A DNA stretch of 64,000 nt, taken from Petrotoga mexicana DSM 14811 (GTDB lineage Bacteria > Thermotogota > Thermotogae > Petrotogales > Petrotogaceae). Shown in pieces: positions 51,061 through 60,003 of the stretch. The DNA is taken from the NCBI RefSeq assembly GCF_002895565.1, contig NZ_AZRN01000021.1:1-64000 (forward strand), read 5' to 3'. The notes under the pieces were generated by a model. That model was not told the DNA's origin, did no database searches, and worked only from the letters and a program-made list of their open reading frames with translations. Made by a program: the position numbers and the translations under genes. Within the stretch, counting starts at the first letter, position 1. Each line of letters opens with the position of its first letter.

Positions 51061-52320
51061 ATGATGAAAAAAGGATTAATGTTAATAGTAATGTTGTTTC
51101 TGTTGTTCGCTGAGTATGTTTCTGCTGTAGAACTCACGATGTACGTAACTGATGAAAGCAAAGGAAGAGTCTTCAGAGAGGTTGTTAAGGTGTACCAACA
51201 AGAACATCCAGATGTAGAAATAGAAGTTGTGGCTTTTCCATATGCCAATTACATGCAAAAGATGTCTCTCGTTTTCTTGGGTGGAAATCCACCAGACCTT
51301 TTAGAAACTACTGCAACTTATTTACCCCAAATGGCACCATATTTAAGAGACTTAGGACCAGATATTGAGAAAAATTTAGGGTTATCTCCTCAAGAATACA
51401 AAGACTCCACGTATGATGTCGTAAAAGTTTACCTTGGAGAAGGTGAAGTTGTTCATGCAGTACCTACGGCTTTTACCACATATTCACTGTGGGTAAATAA
51501 GAGTATGTTTGAAAAAGCTGGTATTGAATATCCACCATATGGAAGAGAAGAACCCTGGACTTGGGAAGAATTCAAAGAAATTTTAAAAAAAGTAAAAGAA
51601 GTAAACCAAATTCCTTATGCAATGTCTATAGAATATTCTGCTGACAAATTCTTTAGTTACCTTGCTTTGTGGAACATCAAGATAGTTGATGAAGAGGGAA
51701 ACTTTGTTATGGATCAATACGAACATGCAGAAAAAGCTATAGATGAGTATGTTAATTTATTCAAAGAAGGATTAGTTCCCCCGGCAGAATGGCTTTCAGG
51801 ACAATCTCATACTAATGATTTCTTTGGAGGAATAACAGCAGCTGATTGGGCAGGTAGTTGGATGGCAAGGGAGTCCTTTAATGCTGGAAAACAAAATGAA
51901 GTATCCCCAGCGTATCTTCCACTTATCGGAGATTGGTTTGGAGTTTCTGGTGGCGGATTCTTGGCAACTCCAAAAACAGGTGATGTCGAAAAGGAAAAGG
52001 CGGCAACTGAATTTGTAATGTGGATGGCAAATAAAGATGAAGGGTACACAGAATACCTTAAAAGAAGTAGAGATTTAAGTGCTTATAAAGGTCATATAAT
52101 TGATTATGGTGAACCACTTTTACAAGAATGGGCAGAAGTACATCTAGTTCTTGCGGAAAGAGCACCTGCATGGACCACAGAAGTTAGGGCGAATGCTGTA
52201 TGGAGCAGATTAACCGATACAATTAGAAAAGATATTTCTTTAGGCATCACTGGTCAAATGACTGCGGAAGAAATGATTGAACATTGGAAAACTGAAGCTG
52301 AAAGAGTAAAAGTACAGTGA
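51061..52320 (+). CDS. ABC sugar-binding lipoprotein/periplasmic protein (family 1)
   Basis: 419-aa extracellular solute-binding protein with signal peptide (MMKKGLMLIVMLFLLFAEYV, cleavage near SAVE). No lipobox Cys is seen. Typical motifs are LTMYVTDESKGRVFREVVKVYQ (trimmed lobe 1), a Trp-rich hinge WTWEEFKE and WAGSWMA. AGGAGGT precedes the ATG; the longer frame from 50989 is rejected because it lies over the operator. Position between pectate lyase and permeases implies binding of (unsaturated) oligogalacturonates. Confidence 0.9.
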   Translation: MMKKGLMLIVMLFLLFAEYVSAVELTMYVTDESKGRVFREVVKVYQQEHPDVEIEVVAFPYANYMQKMSLVFLGGNPPDLLETTATYLPQMAPYLRDLGPDIEKNLGLSPQEYKDSTYDVVKVYLGEGEVVHAVPTAFTTYSLWVNKSMFEKAGIEYPPYGREEPWTWEEFKEILKKVKEVNQIPYAMSIEYSADKFFSYLALWNIKIVDEEGNFVMDQYEHAEKAIDEYVNLFKEGLVPPAEWLSGQSHTNDFFGGITAADWAGSWMARESFNAGKQNEVSPAYLPLIGDWFGVSGGGFLATPKTGDVEKEKAATEFVMWMANKDEGYTEYLKRSRDLSAYKGHIIDYGEPLLQEWAEVHLVLAERAPAWTTEVRANAVWSRLTDTIRKDISLGITGQMTAEEMIEHWKTEAERVKVQ

Positions 52321-52357
52321 ATATTAACTTTATTTTAATCTTCCGGCTATTTAGTAG

Positions 52358-52386
52358 GGCCTGTTTTTTAACAGGCCTGCTTTTTT
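52358..52386 (+). terminator. internal terminator between binding protein and permeases
   Basis: GGCCTGTT TTTT AACAGGCC, then TGCTTTTTT. Probably a partial terminator that lets the binding protein be made in excess over the permeases. Confidence 0.88.
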
Positions 52387-52437
52387 AAAACATTAATATG
52401 TATTTAACTTTGATGAGTTTGTCAGTGAGGTGATTTT

Positions 52438-53316
52438 GTGAAAAAAATAGATATAGTAAAAAATAGGTTTGTCTTTATTATTCCCTCTTTTGTTTTTCAT
52501 TTTTTATTTTACTTATTACCAATCATTTTAATGATAATTTTAGCCTTTTTCTCGTGGGATCTTTTAAACTCTCCATCCTTTGTAGGATTAGAAAATTTCA
52601 AAGACTTAATGGAAGACAAGTGGTTTTGGAATTCAATTGTTGTGACTTTGAAGTATACTTTTTTTACTCTTCCTATAGTTTTTATAACTTCACTAATTTT
52701 AGGACTTTTACTTCAAGAAGAAAATAGTTTTTCGAAAATTATGAGAGTTTTCTTTTACTGGCCTTATATGATCCCTATGGTAGCAGGAGGGACTATGTGG
52801 AAATGGCTCCTCAGTAAAGATTTCGGTTTAGTTAATCATATTTTAAAACAACTAGGATTCAATCCAATTAATTGGTTAGATAATCCAACTTTAGCTTTGT
52901 TTAGTGTAGTAATCGTACAAACTTGGGTACTTAGCGGATTCATGATGATGTTATACATAGTGGGCTTACAAGCACTCCCGGAAGAATTTTATGAAGCCGC
53001 ATCAATTGACGGAGCTTCAAACTTCCAAAAATTTTGGTTTATTACCATGCCTCTATTAAGAAACACTCATATTTCAGTTATAACTCTAACGATTGCTAAT
53101 TGTTTTAGGAATTTTACTATTGTTTATATTATGACGACGGGTGGTCCAGGCTATGCAACTACTGTTGCTCCTTTATATATATACCAAAAAGCTTTTACAG
53201 ACTTTAGAATAGGTTATGCTTCTGCTGGATCAATAGTTATTCTTTTAATTAGCTTGGTTATTGCCTATGTTGTTAGAAAAGTTCAAGAAAGAGATTTAGA
53301 GGGGGGTAAAATATGA
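52438..53316 (+). CDS. ABC sugar permease (MalF/UgpA type)
   Basis: 292-aa inner-membrane protein with six predicted TM helices and the EAA loop EEFYEAASIDGASNFQKFWFITMPLL that contacts the ATPase. GTG start after GAGGTGAT. Ends overlapping the next permease by 4 nt. No ATPase gene is present in the window, so a shared MsmX-type ATPase encoded elsewhere is expected. Confidence 0.93.
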   Translation: MKKIDIVKNRFVFIIPSFVFHFLFYLLPIILMIILAFFSWDLLNSPSFVGLENFKDLMEDKWFWNSIVVTLKYTFFTLPIVFITSLILGLLLQEENSFSKIMRVFFYWPYMIPMVAGGTMWKWLLSKDFGLVNHILKQLGFNPINWLDNPTLALFSVVIVQTWVLSGFMMMLYIVGLQALPEEFYEAASIDGASNFQKFWFITMPLLRNTHISVITLTIANCFRNFTIVYIMTTGGPGYATTVAPLYIYQKAFTDFRIGYASAGSIVILLISLVIAYVVRKVQERDLEGGKI

Positions 53317-54110
53317 GAAAAGCAATAGTAATCATTCTAGCAATTTTATTCATGATACCAGTATTTTGGACTGTTTCATCTTCTTTAAAAAGTATGAACG
53401 AAATATACAGGTATCCTCCAACTATTTTTCCTCAAGAAATTTCCCTTGAAGGGTATAAAAATGTGATCAATGAAAGCCAGTTCCCAAGATATGTAGCTAA
53501 TACTCTATTTGTAGCTATTGTATCTACAGTTATTACTGTTTTTATTTCTGTTTCTTTAGGATATGGTTTAGCTAAAGGAACGTTTAAATATAAAAATTTC
53601 TTTCGGGAAATAGTTACAATAACCCTTTTTATCACTGCCCAAGTGATAATGGTCCCTTTATTTGTGGTTATACAACAACTTGGATTGATCGACTCTTTAT
53701 GGGGTTTAATTATTCCTGCAGTTTTTACCCCAACGGCATCTTTTACTGCTTATCAATACATGAGAGATCTACCTAATGAATTTCTTGAAAGTGCTCAAGT
53801 TGATGGTGCAAATGAATGGCAGATATTTTTTAAAATTGTTCTACCCATGTCAAGACCATTAATGGCAGCAATTTCGATCTTTTCTTTTACATGGAGATGG
53901 AATGATTTCGTTCTTCCTTTGATAGTAATTAATTCTGGTGATAAATTTACTGTACAATTAGCTTTATCAGCTTTACAAGGTCAATATGGAATTCCCTGGA
54001 ATGAAATTTTAGCATTTTCGGTTCTTGCTATAATTCCAACATTAATAATCTTCTTATTGTTCCAAAATTTATTTATGAAAGGTTTATCAGCTGGTGGTTT
54101 GAAGTACTAA
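53313..54110 (+). CDS. ABC sugar permease (MalG/UgpE type)
   Basis: 265-aa permease partner with six TM helices and EAA loop NEFLESAQVDGANEWQIFFKIVLP (key residues E, A, D, G). Coupled by ATGA overlap to the upstream permease; ribosome site GGGGGG in its 3' end. Probably imports oligogalacturonides together with the protein at 51061. Confidence 0.93.
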   Translation: MRKAIVIILAILFMIPVFWTVSSSLKSMNEIYRYPPTIFPQEISLEGYKNVINESQFPRYVANTLFVAIVSTVITVFISVSLGYGLAKGTFKYKNFFREIVTITLFITAQVIMVPLFVVIQQLGLIDSLWGLIIPAVFTPTASFTAYQYMRDLPNEFLESAQVDGANEWQIFFKIVLPMSRPLMAAISIFSFTWRWNDFVLPLIVINSGDKFTVQLALSALQGQYGIPWNEILAFSVLAIIPTLIIFLLFQNLFMKGLSAGGLKY

Positions 54111-54133
54111 AAAATGTACCTTGAGGGGGTTTT

Positions 54134-55450
54134 GTGAAATTGATAAATACATACTCTAATATAGACGAATTAAAAGAAGTCATAAGGGAAAGGAATTTAG
54201 ATATCCCTTTTTCTGATAACCTAGAAATACTTAAGGAAAATTTAGAATTAAATGGAAAAGTGATACCTAATAAATTAGCAATACATCCTTTGGAGGGATG
54301 TGACTCTGAATTAAATGGAGCTCCGAGTAAGTTAACAGAAAGAAGATATCTTAGATATGCAAGAGGTAAAGCTGGTTTAATATGGCTTGAAGCAACAGCA
54401 GTGAGTAAAGAAGCAAGAGCAAACGACAAACAATTGTTTCTAAATCATGAAACAGTCAATGAATTTGTTGGTTTAGTAAAAAAAATAAAAGAAGAATCTT
54501 TGAAAAGTGGAAATCAGGTCCCTTACTTAGTCCTACAACTGGCTCATTCCGGACGTTTCGGGGAAAATAAAATTATTGCAATTCACGACGAAAAATTAGA
54601 TGAACTCTCCAATGTAAATTATAATACCCCTGTCATAACTGATGATGAACTAAAGGAGCTGGAAAATTTTTATGTAGAAGCCTCAAAACTAGCTAAGAAA
54701 GCGGGATTTGATGCCATAGATATAAAAAGCTGTCACAAATACTTACTATCTGAAATTCTTGGAGCCCGTACCCGAAAAGGTATATTCGGGGGTAAATATG
54801 AAAATAGAACCCGATTCATTAAAGAAGTAGTAGATTCAATAAATAAAGAAGTAGGAATAGATATAGCTGTAAGATTAAATATTTCTGATTTTTTGCATTA
54901 CCCCATAAGTTGGGGAACAAATAAAAAAGGTGAAGTAGATCTATCTGAACCCCTGAAATTAATTGAAGAATTAAGAGAAAAAGGGGTAAAACTAATAAAC
55001 GTAACCGCTGGAAGCCCATATATAAATCCACATATTAATAGACCAGCGGATGGTGAAGAAAAAAAATATACGCCACCTGAACATCCATTAATTGGAGTAG
55101 AAAGATTGATAAAATTCTCAAAAAATGTGCAAGAAAAATTTAGAGATATTATTGTGGTTGGTACAGGATTAAGCTGGTTTAGACATTTTGTACCTTTTGT
55201 CGCCGCAGGAATGGTTGAAAAAGGGTACTGTAAAATAGTTGGATTAGGAAGAATGGCTTTTGCTTACCCAGATTTCGCAAAAGATATAATTGAAAATAAA
55301 AAGATGGAAGAAAATAAATCCTGTATAACGTGCAATAGATGCGCTGAATTAAAAGCTCATCAAGAAATAACTGGTTGTGTAATAAGAGATAAAGATGTTT
55401 ATTTAAAGCCATACATGAAAATCCTGAGAAAAAGTAAATCAAAGAGGTGA
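54134..55450 (+). CDS. Old Yellow Enzyme-family NADH:flavin oxidoreductase
   Basis: 438-aa FMN TIM-barrel protein: LEGCDSELNGAPSK (variant PMEGCD-type start), LQLAHSGRFG with the FMN/substrate His, DAIDIKSCHKYLLSEILG, and VGLGRMAFAYPDF. A C-terminal cysteine set CITCNRC...GC could hold a [4Fe-4S] cluster as in 2,4-dienoyl-CoA reductase-type members, but the extra FAD domain of those is missing and may be supplied by the next gene. GTG start 54134 after GAGGGGG. Likely reduces an activated C=C bond, possibly of an unsaturated uronate. Confidence 0.87.
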   Translation: MKLINTYSNIDELKEVIRERNLDIPFSDNLEILKENLELNGKVIPNKLAIHPLEGCDSELNGAPSKLTERRYLRYARGKAGLIWLEATAVSKEARANDKQLFLNHETVNEFVGLVKKIKEESLKSGNQVPYLVLQLAHSGRFGENKIIAIHDEKLDELSNVNYNTPVITDDELKELENFYVEASKLAKKAGFDAIDIKSCHKYLLSEILGARTRKGIFGGKYENRTRFIKEVVDSINKEVGIDIAVRLNISDFLHYPISWGTNKKGEVDLSEPLKLIEELREKGVKLINVTAGSPYINPHINRPADGEEKKYTPPEHPLIGVERLIKFSKNVQEKFRDIIVVGTGLSWFRHFVPFVAAGMVEKGYCKIVGLGRMAFAYPDFAKDIIENKKMEENKSCITCNRCAELKAHQEITGCVIRDKDVYLKPYMKILRKSKSKR

Positions 55451-55454
55451 TTTA

Positions 55455-57260
55455 GTGAAAAAAATAAAAGCAGATGTTATAGTGGTTGGAGCTGGAGGAG
55501 CTGGATTAAGAGCCGCTTTGAGTGTAAAAGAAACAAATAAAGATTTGAATGTAAAAGTTATAACAAAAGGTGAAAGGTTAAAAGATAGTATCACAGCCAC
55601 TTCTTACTCTGATCGCATGGCTTTCCATGCTACCTTGGATACTACTGAGCCTGGAACTGAAGATTCATGGAAATATCATGCTGATGATATTTTTAAAATT
55701 GGTGGAATGGTATCCGACAAAATTTTAGCTGAAGTTTTAGCAAAAAACTCAAAAGATGCCTTTGAGTACCTGGATAAACTCGGCGTTCCTTTTGTGAAGG
55801 AGAATGGAAAGGTTAAACAATTTAGAACCGATGGATCTCAATACGCCAGAGCATGTTTTACTGGACCTGATACCGCTGTTCAAATAGCTCAGATTCTTTC
55901 AAAAGAAGCTGATAAACAAAAAATCGAAGTTATAGAAAATGTTATGTTTCAAGATATTTTGTTAGATGAAGAAAATAAAGTTAAAGGCGCTTGGGGAATC
56001 AATACGATTACTAACGAATATTTTTTCTTTGAAACCCCTTCTATAATATTAGCTTGTGGAGGTCCAGGACAAGTTTATTCTGAAAGTTTATACCCTAAAG
56101 AAGCAACGGGGGATTGTCATGCTGCCGCTCTACGATGTGGGGCAGAACTTGTAAATATGGAATTTATTCAAATAGGTTTGTCATCAAAAAAAACTAAAAT
56201 TGCTTGTTCAGGCAGTTTCATGAGATCTTTACCTAAGATAACTAACAATTTGGGAGAAGATGTAATACTTAAATATTATAAAAATAAATACGATCCAAAA
56301 AAATTAATATCTATTCTTTTCTCCAAAGGATGGAGTTGGCCATTATCATACGACGAAGAATCTCATATAATCGATGTAGCCGTAGCAAAGGAAATTTTGG
56401 ACGGTCGAAAGATTTTCTTGGATTATACTTTCAATCCAGAATTTTTCTCAAAAGGTTCAATTCCTGAAGAAATTATAAATTGGTACAAACAAGAAATTAA
56501 CGTGAATTTATTTGATCAAAAATTTTATTCTAATCCTTTAAAGAGATTAAAAAGTATAAATAAAGAAGTATGTGAATTACTAAAAACAAAGGGGCTCGAC
56601 ATCGATACCGAAAAGAAAATAGAAATATTTCCTGCAATCCAACATTTCCAAGGAGGCATAAAGATAAATGAAAGAGCTGAGACCAATATAAAGGGGCTTT
56701 ATGCTTGCGGAGAAGCTGCTGGTGGTCAACATGGTGCAAATAGGCCCGGTGGAAATTCATTACTTGACACACAGGTTTTTGGAAAGATAGCAGGACAAAA
56801 TGCAGCCCTTTATTCTTCTCAAGTTAATATTTCAGAATTAAGCGATGAAGAAATGAAAAATCTCCAAATAGAAAATGCAAAATTCTCTGATGAAACTGGT
56901 AAGAAAAACATTATAAGAGAAGAAATTAGGACACTTATGAGTGAAAATGCTTCTGTTATCAGATCAGAGAAAAAATTATTAGAAACTTTTGATGTTATAT
57001 CTAATATCTCTAACAAAGAAATACTCAACTCAAGTAAAAACCTAAAAGATTATTTGGAAACATGCAATATTCGTTTGCTTTCTCGAGTTTTGTTGAAATC
57101 TATGTGTGAAAGGAAAGAGAGTAGAGGCCCACATTTGCTTTTTAAAAATCCAGAAACTTTAGAACTTTATCCAAGAGATGATGAAAATTGGGCATACCGC
57201 TATATCGTCGTAAAATTGGAAAATGACAATATTAGTTGTTCTATTAGAAAGTGTCGTTAG
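55455..57260 (+). CDS. FAD flavoprotein of the succinate dehydrogenase/fumarate reductase family
   Basis: 601-aa protein with dinucleotide motif VVVGAGGAGLRAAL, a capping domain, HFQGGIKIN (His of the covalent/substrate region) and the second FAD motif GLYACGEAAGGQHGANRPGGNS. C-terminal helical region as in FrdA/NadB/AprA. It starts 4 nt after the OYE-like gene, so the two are co-translated. Specific substrate unknown; FAD-dependent C-C bond redox chemistry on an organic acid or sugar acid is the likely job. No FrdB-type iron-sulfur subunit is adjacent. Confidence 0.87.
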   Translation: MKKIKADVIVVGAGGAGLRAALSVKETNKDLNVKVITKGERLKDSITATSYSDRMAFHATLDTTEPGTEDSWKYHADDIFKIGGMVSDKILAEVLAKNSKDAFEYLDKLGVPFVKENGKVKQFRTDGSQYARACFTGPDTAVQIAQILSKEADKQKIEVIENVMFQDILLDEENKVKGAWGINTITNEYFFFETPSIILACGGPGQVYSESLYPKEATGDCHAAALRCGAELVNMEFIQIGLSSKKTKIACSGSFMRSLPKITNNLGEDVILKYYKNKYDPKKLISILFSKGWSWPLSYDEESHIIDVAVAKEILDGRKIFLDYTFNPEFFSKGSIPEEIINWYKQEINVNLFDQKFYSNPLKRLKSINKEVCELLKTKGLDIDTEKKIEIFPAIQHFQGGIKINERAETNIKGLYACGEAAGGQHGANRPGGNSLLDTQVFGKIAGQNAALYSSQVNISELSDEEMKNLQIENAKFSDETGKKNIIREEIRTLMSENASVIRSEKKLLETFDVISNISNKEILNSSKNLKDYLETCNIRLLSRVLLKSMCERKESRGPHLLFKNPETLELYPRDDENWAYRYIVVKLENDNISCSIRKCR

Positions 57261-57389
57261 ATAAAACGAACTATTAACAAATAATTAAATAATCTAAAAT
57301 GATTAGGAAGAATTTCTAATAGGTATAAAAGTACTCCAAGAGGTAAAGTATAATGTTGAAGGCATTAAAAGTTAGTTAACAATACAGGT

Positions 57390-57404
57390 TTTAGAGTTTC
57401 TAAA
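57390..57404. promoter_or_regulatory. candidate hexuronate operator TTTAGA-GTT-TCTAAA
   Basis: Perfect 6-nt arms, 33-47 nt before the eda start. A partial second copy (GAAGAATTTCTAA) lies at 57307-57319. Confidence 0.65.
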
Positions 57405-57436
57405 GTCACTAAAATACCACGAATGAGGAGGATTCC

Positions 57437-58075
57437 ATGGATAAATTAAAAGTGATGGAACGAATTATAAATGTTGGAATAATTGCTGTAGTAAGAGCTG
57501 ATTCTCCTGAAGAAGCCTTGAAAATTGCCGACGCTGTTAGAAAAGGTGGTATCGAGGCCATTGAGATCACGATGACTGTTCCTGGAGCGAATGATGTTAT
57601 CAAAGAACTGAAAAAGGTATATTCAAAAGGAGAAATTCTTATAGGTGCAGGAACTGTTCTTGATCCTGAAACAACGAGAATTGCTATGTTAGCTGGAGCA
57701 GAATTTTTTGTAAGTCCATATCTAAACAAAGAGATGGTAAAAATGTGCAATAGATATCAAAAAGTTTCTATGGCTGGAGCTATGTCAATAAAAGAAGTTG
57801 TAGAAACTATGGAAGTAGGTGCCGATTTTGTTAAATTGTTTCCAGGTAGTGCTTTTGGCCCTTCAATAGTTAAGGCGATTAAAGGACCTCTTCCTCAAGC
57901 ACCGATAGTTCCTACAGGCGGTGTGAGTCTCGAAAATGTAGGAGATTGGATAAAGGCTGGCTGTGTTGCAGTTGGCGTTGGAGGAGAATTAACAAAAGGT
58001 GCAAAGTCGGGAGACTATGCGCTTGTCCAAGAAACAGCAAAAAAATTTGTTGAAGCCATAGCAATGGCAAGATAA
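57437..58075 (+). CDS. eda: KDPG aldolase
   Basis: 212-aa class I aldolase splitting 2-keto-3-deoxy-6-phosphogluconate into pyruvate and glyceraldehyde-3-phosphate. Visible: IIAVVRADSPEEA, EITMTVPGA, GAGTVLD, Schiff-base Lys in FVKLFPGSAFGP and PTGGVSLEN. GAGGAGG precedes the ATG. Last step of hexuronate breakdown, next to kdgK. Confidence 0.96.
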   Translation: MDKLKVMERIINVGIIAVVRADSPEEALKIADAVRKGGIEAIEITMTVPGANDVIKELKKVYSKGEILIGAGTVLDPETTRIAMLAGAEFFVSPYLNKEMVKMCNRYQKVSMAGAMSIKEVVETMEVGADFVKLFPGSAFGPSIVKAIKGPLPQAPIVPTGGVSLENVGDWIKAGCVAVGVGGELTKGAKSGDYALVQETAKKFVEAIAMAR

Positions 58076-58115
58076 TTTTCAAGAATACAATAAATATTTG
58101 AAAGGAGATATTGTA

Positions 58116-59141
58116 ATGGCTAGCAAAATTGTTACTTTTGGTGAAATTATGATGAGACTTTCTCCCCCAAATTATTTCAGATTTGTTCAAACAGATTCTT
58201 TTGAAGTAACTTACGGTGGCGGTGAGGCCAACGTTGCCGCTTCTCTTGCCAATTATGGAGAAAATGCTTATTTTGTGACAAAAGTTCCAGGCAACCCGAT
58301 AGGGCAATCGGCAATAAATCATCTTCGGCGATATGGGGTAAAAACTGATTATATAGTTCGAGGTGGAGAAAGATTAGGTATTTATTTTCACGAATTTGGA
58401 GCATCTCAAAGACCTTCTTTAGTCATTTATGATAGAAAATATTCATCTTTTGCAGAATCTCAACCTACAGAATACAAATGGGAAAAGTTTTTAGATGAGG
58501 CAAAGTGGTTTCATTTTACAGGGATAACACCTGCATTGAGCGAGAATGCGGCACAGGCATGCCTTGATGCGGTGGAAACAGCAAAAAATAAAGGAATTAT
58601 TGTTAGTTGTGATTTGAATTATAGGAAAAAACTGTGGTCACCACAAAAAGCAAACGAAGTGATGTCAGAACTTATGAAATATGTCGATATAGTCATAGCG
58701 AACGAGGAAGATGCAGAAAAGGTATTCAATATAAAAGCTAAAGATTCTGATGTGGCCAAAGGCAATCTAAAATTAGACGATTATAAAGATGTGGCCAAGC
58801 AAATTTTTGATAGGTTTGATTTGAAAGGAGTCGCTATAACGTTAAGAGAAAGCTTTTCTGCTTTTGATAATGGTTGGTCAGGCCTATATTATGATGGCAG
58901 CAAATTTTATTGCTCCAAAAAATATCAAATTCACATAGTTGATAGAGTAGGGGGAGGAGATTCCTTTGCTGGAGGGTTGATATATGCATTAATAAACAAT
59001 TACGCTCCTCAAGAGGCAATAGAATTTGCTACAGCTGCCTCATGTTTGAAGCATTCTATAATCGGAGATTTTAACCACGTTACAGTAGAAGAAGTGAAAA
59101 CTCTAACAAAAGGAGATTCCACAGGCAGGGTTCAAAGATAG
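58116..59141 (+). CDS. kdgK: 2-keto-3-deoxygluconate kinase
   Basis: 341-aa PfkB-family kinase: N-terminal FGEIMMRLSPP, YGGGEANVAASLANYG, and C-terminal DRVGGGDSFAGGLIYAL with the catalytic Asp. Phosphorylates KDG to KDPG for Eda. ATG 58116 after AAAGGAG; the GTG-type start at 58098 upstream is rejected. Operon with eda (40-nt gap). Confidence 0.95.
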   Translation: MASKIVTFGEIMMRLSPPNYFRFVQTDSFEVTYGGGEANVAASLANYGENAYFVTKVPGNPIGQSAINHLRRYGVKTDYIVRGGERLGIYFHEFGASQRPSLVIYDRKYSSFAESQPTEYKWEKFLDEAKWFHFTGITPALSENAAQACLDAVETAKNKGIIVSCDLNYRKKLWSPQKANEVMSELMKYVDIVIANEEDAEKVFNIKAKDSDVAKGNLKLDDYKDVAKQIFDRFDLKGVAITLRESFSAFDNGWSGLYYDGSKFYCSKKYQIHIVDRVGGGDSFAGGLIYALINNYAPQEAIEFATAASCLKHSIIGDFNHVTVEEVKTLTKGDSTGRVQR

Positions 59142-59169
59142 ACGAAAATGCTATCAAATAAAACTACAA

Positions 59170-59199
59170 AATCGAAAGGGCTTCAAAGTCCTTTCGATT
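59170..59199 (+). terminator. terminator of eda-kdgK
   Basis: AATCGAAAGG / CCTTTCGATT hairpin with a 10-nt loop, then CTTAAAATTTG; moderate T content. Confidence 0.75.
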
Positions 59200-59210
59200 C
59201 TTAAAATTTG

Positions 59211-59219
59211 TGATATAAT
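59211..59219 (+). promoter_or_regulatory. extended -10 promoter of the IclR gene
   Basis: TGATATAAT within TTTGTGATATAAT, the same 13-mer seen at the tRNA-Gln promoter (minus strand, 22285-22273) and at 62294-62306. Confidence 0.6.
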
Positions 59220-59256
59220 CAAATTTGGTATTTTATAGATAGGAAGGTGAAAATCT

Positions 59257-60003
59257 ATTCAAACTATCAGAAAAGTTCTGGAGGTATTAGATTATATAGT
59301 CTATTCACCAAAACCAGTTAATGTAACAGAAATTGCAAGAGAGTTTGATATGTCTATATCTAATGCTTATAAGTACTTAGACGACTTGCACAAAGGAGGC
59401 TTGTTGTCAAAGAATAGCGATAAATCGTATTTCCCGAGCTTTAAACTTGTGGAGTATGGAAGTATTATCTTAAAAAAAATAAATCTTAGAGAGATTGCAC
59501 ATCCACACCTAGTTGATTTAATGGTGAAAACAGGTCAAACAGTGCATCTGGCTATTAAAGAAGGCTATGAAGGAATATATATAGAAAAGATAGAAGGCCC
59601 TAATTCTTTACCAATGATGTCAAGGATCGGAATGAAGATGAACCTTTATGCAACAGGATTTGGAAAAGCTATTTTGGCGCATTTACCTGAAAAGGAAATA
59701 GAAGAATATCTGGAAAATGCGGAGTTGAAAAAAAGGGGTAAAAACACGATTACTGATCCTAATGAATTGAAAAATGAACTTAAGAAAATAAGAGAAAGAG
59801 GGTACGCAGTAGATAACGAAGAAAACGAAACCGGGATCTTTTGTATAGGGGCACCTATTTTTAATTACGATAAAAAAGTTATAGCGGGTGTAAGTATTTC
59901 GATGAGTACCTCTCGAGCCGAAGAGGAAAAAGTAGATGAATACATCCGCTATGTCAAAGAATGCGCCGAAAATATTTCAAAGTTGTTGGGGTATAAAGGT
60001 TAA
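59257..60003 (+). CDS. kdgR: IclR-family regulator (KdgR-like), probable ATT start codon
   Basis: 248-aa repressor: N-terminal winged helix (TIRKVLEVLDYIVYSPKPVN, recognition helix SISNAYKYLDDL) and C-terminal IclR effector domain (GQTVHLAIKEGYEGIYIEKI). The first ATG (59350) would remove the first helix and half the HTH. The frame is open back to a TGA at 59248-59250, and ATT 59257 is ideally placed behind AGGAAGGTG (59241-59249), so ATT is chosen. Next to kdgK/eda it is the probable KDG-responsive regulator of the pectin island. Confidence 0.88.
   Translation: MQTIRKVLEVLDYIVYSPKPVNVTEIAREFDMSISNAYKYLDDLHKGGLLSKNSDKSYFPSFKLVEYGSIILKKINLREIAHPHLVDLMVKTGQTVHLAIKEGYEGIYIEKIEGPNSLPMMSRIGMKMNLYATGFGKAILAHLPEKEIEEYLENAELKKRGKNTITDPNELKNELKKIRERGYAVDNEENETGIFCIGAPIFNYDKKVIAGVSISMSTSRAEEEKVDEYIRYVKECAENISKLLGYKG

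Noticed and set aside
52438-54110. Missing ATPase as evidence of a broken ABC transporter
   Set aside because: Sugar importers of this class commonly share an MsmX-type ATPase encoded elsewhere, so absence is normal.
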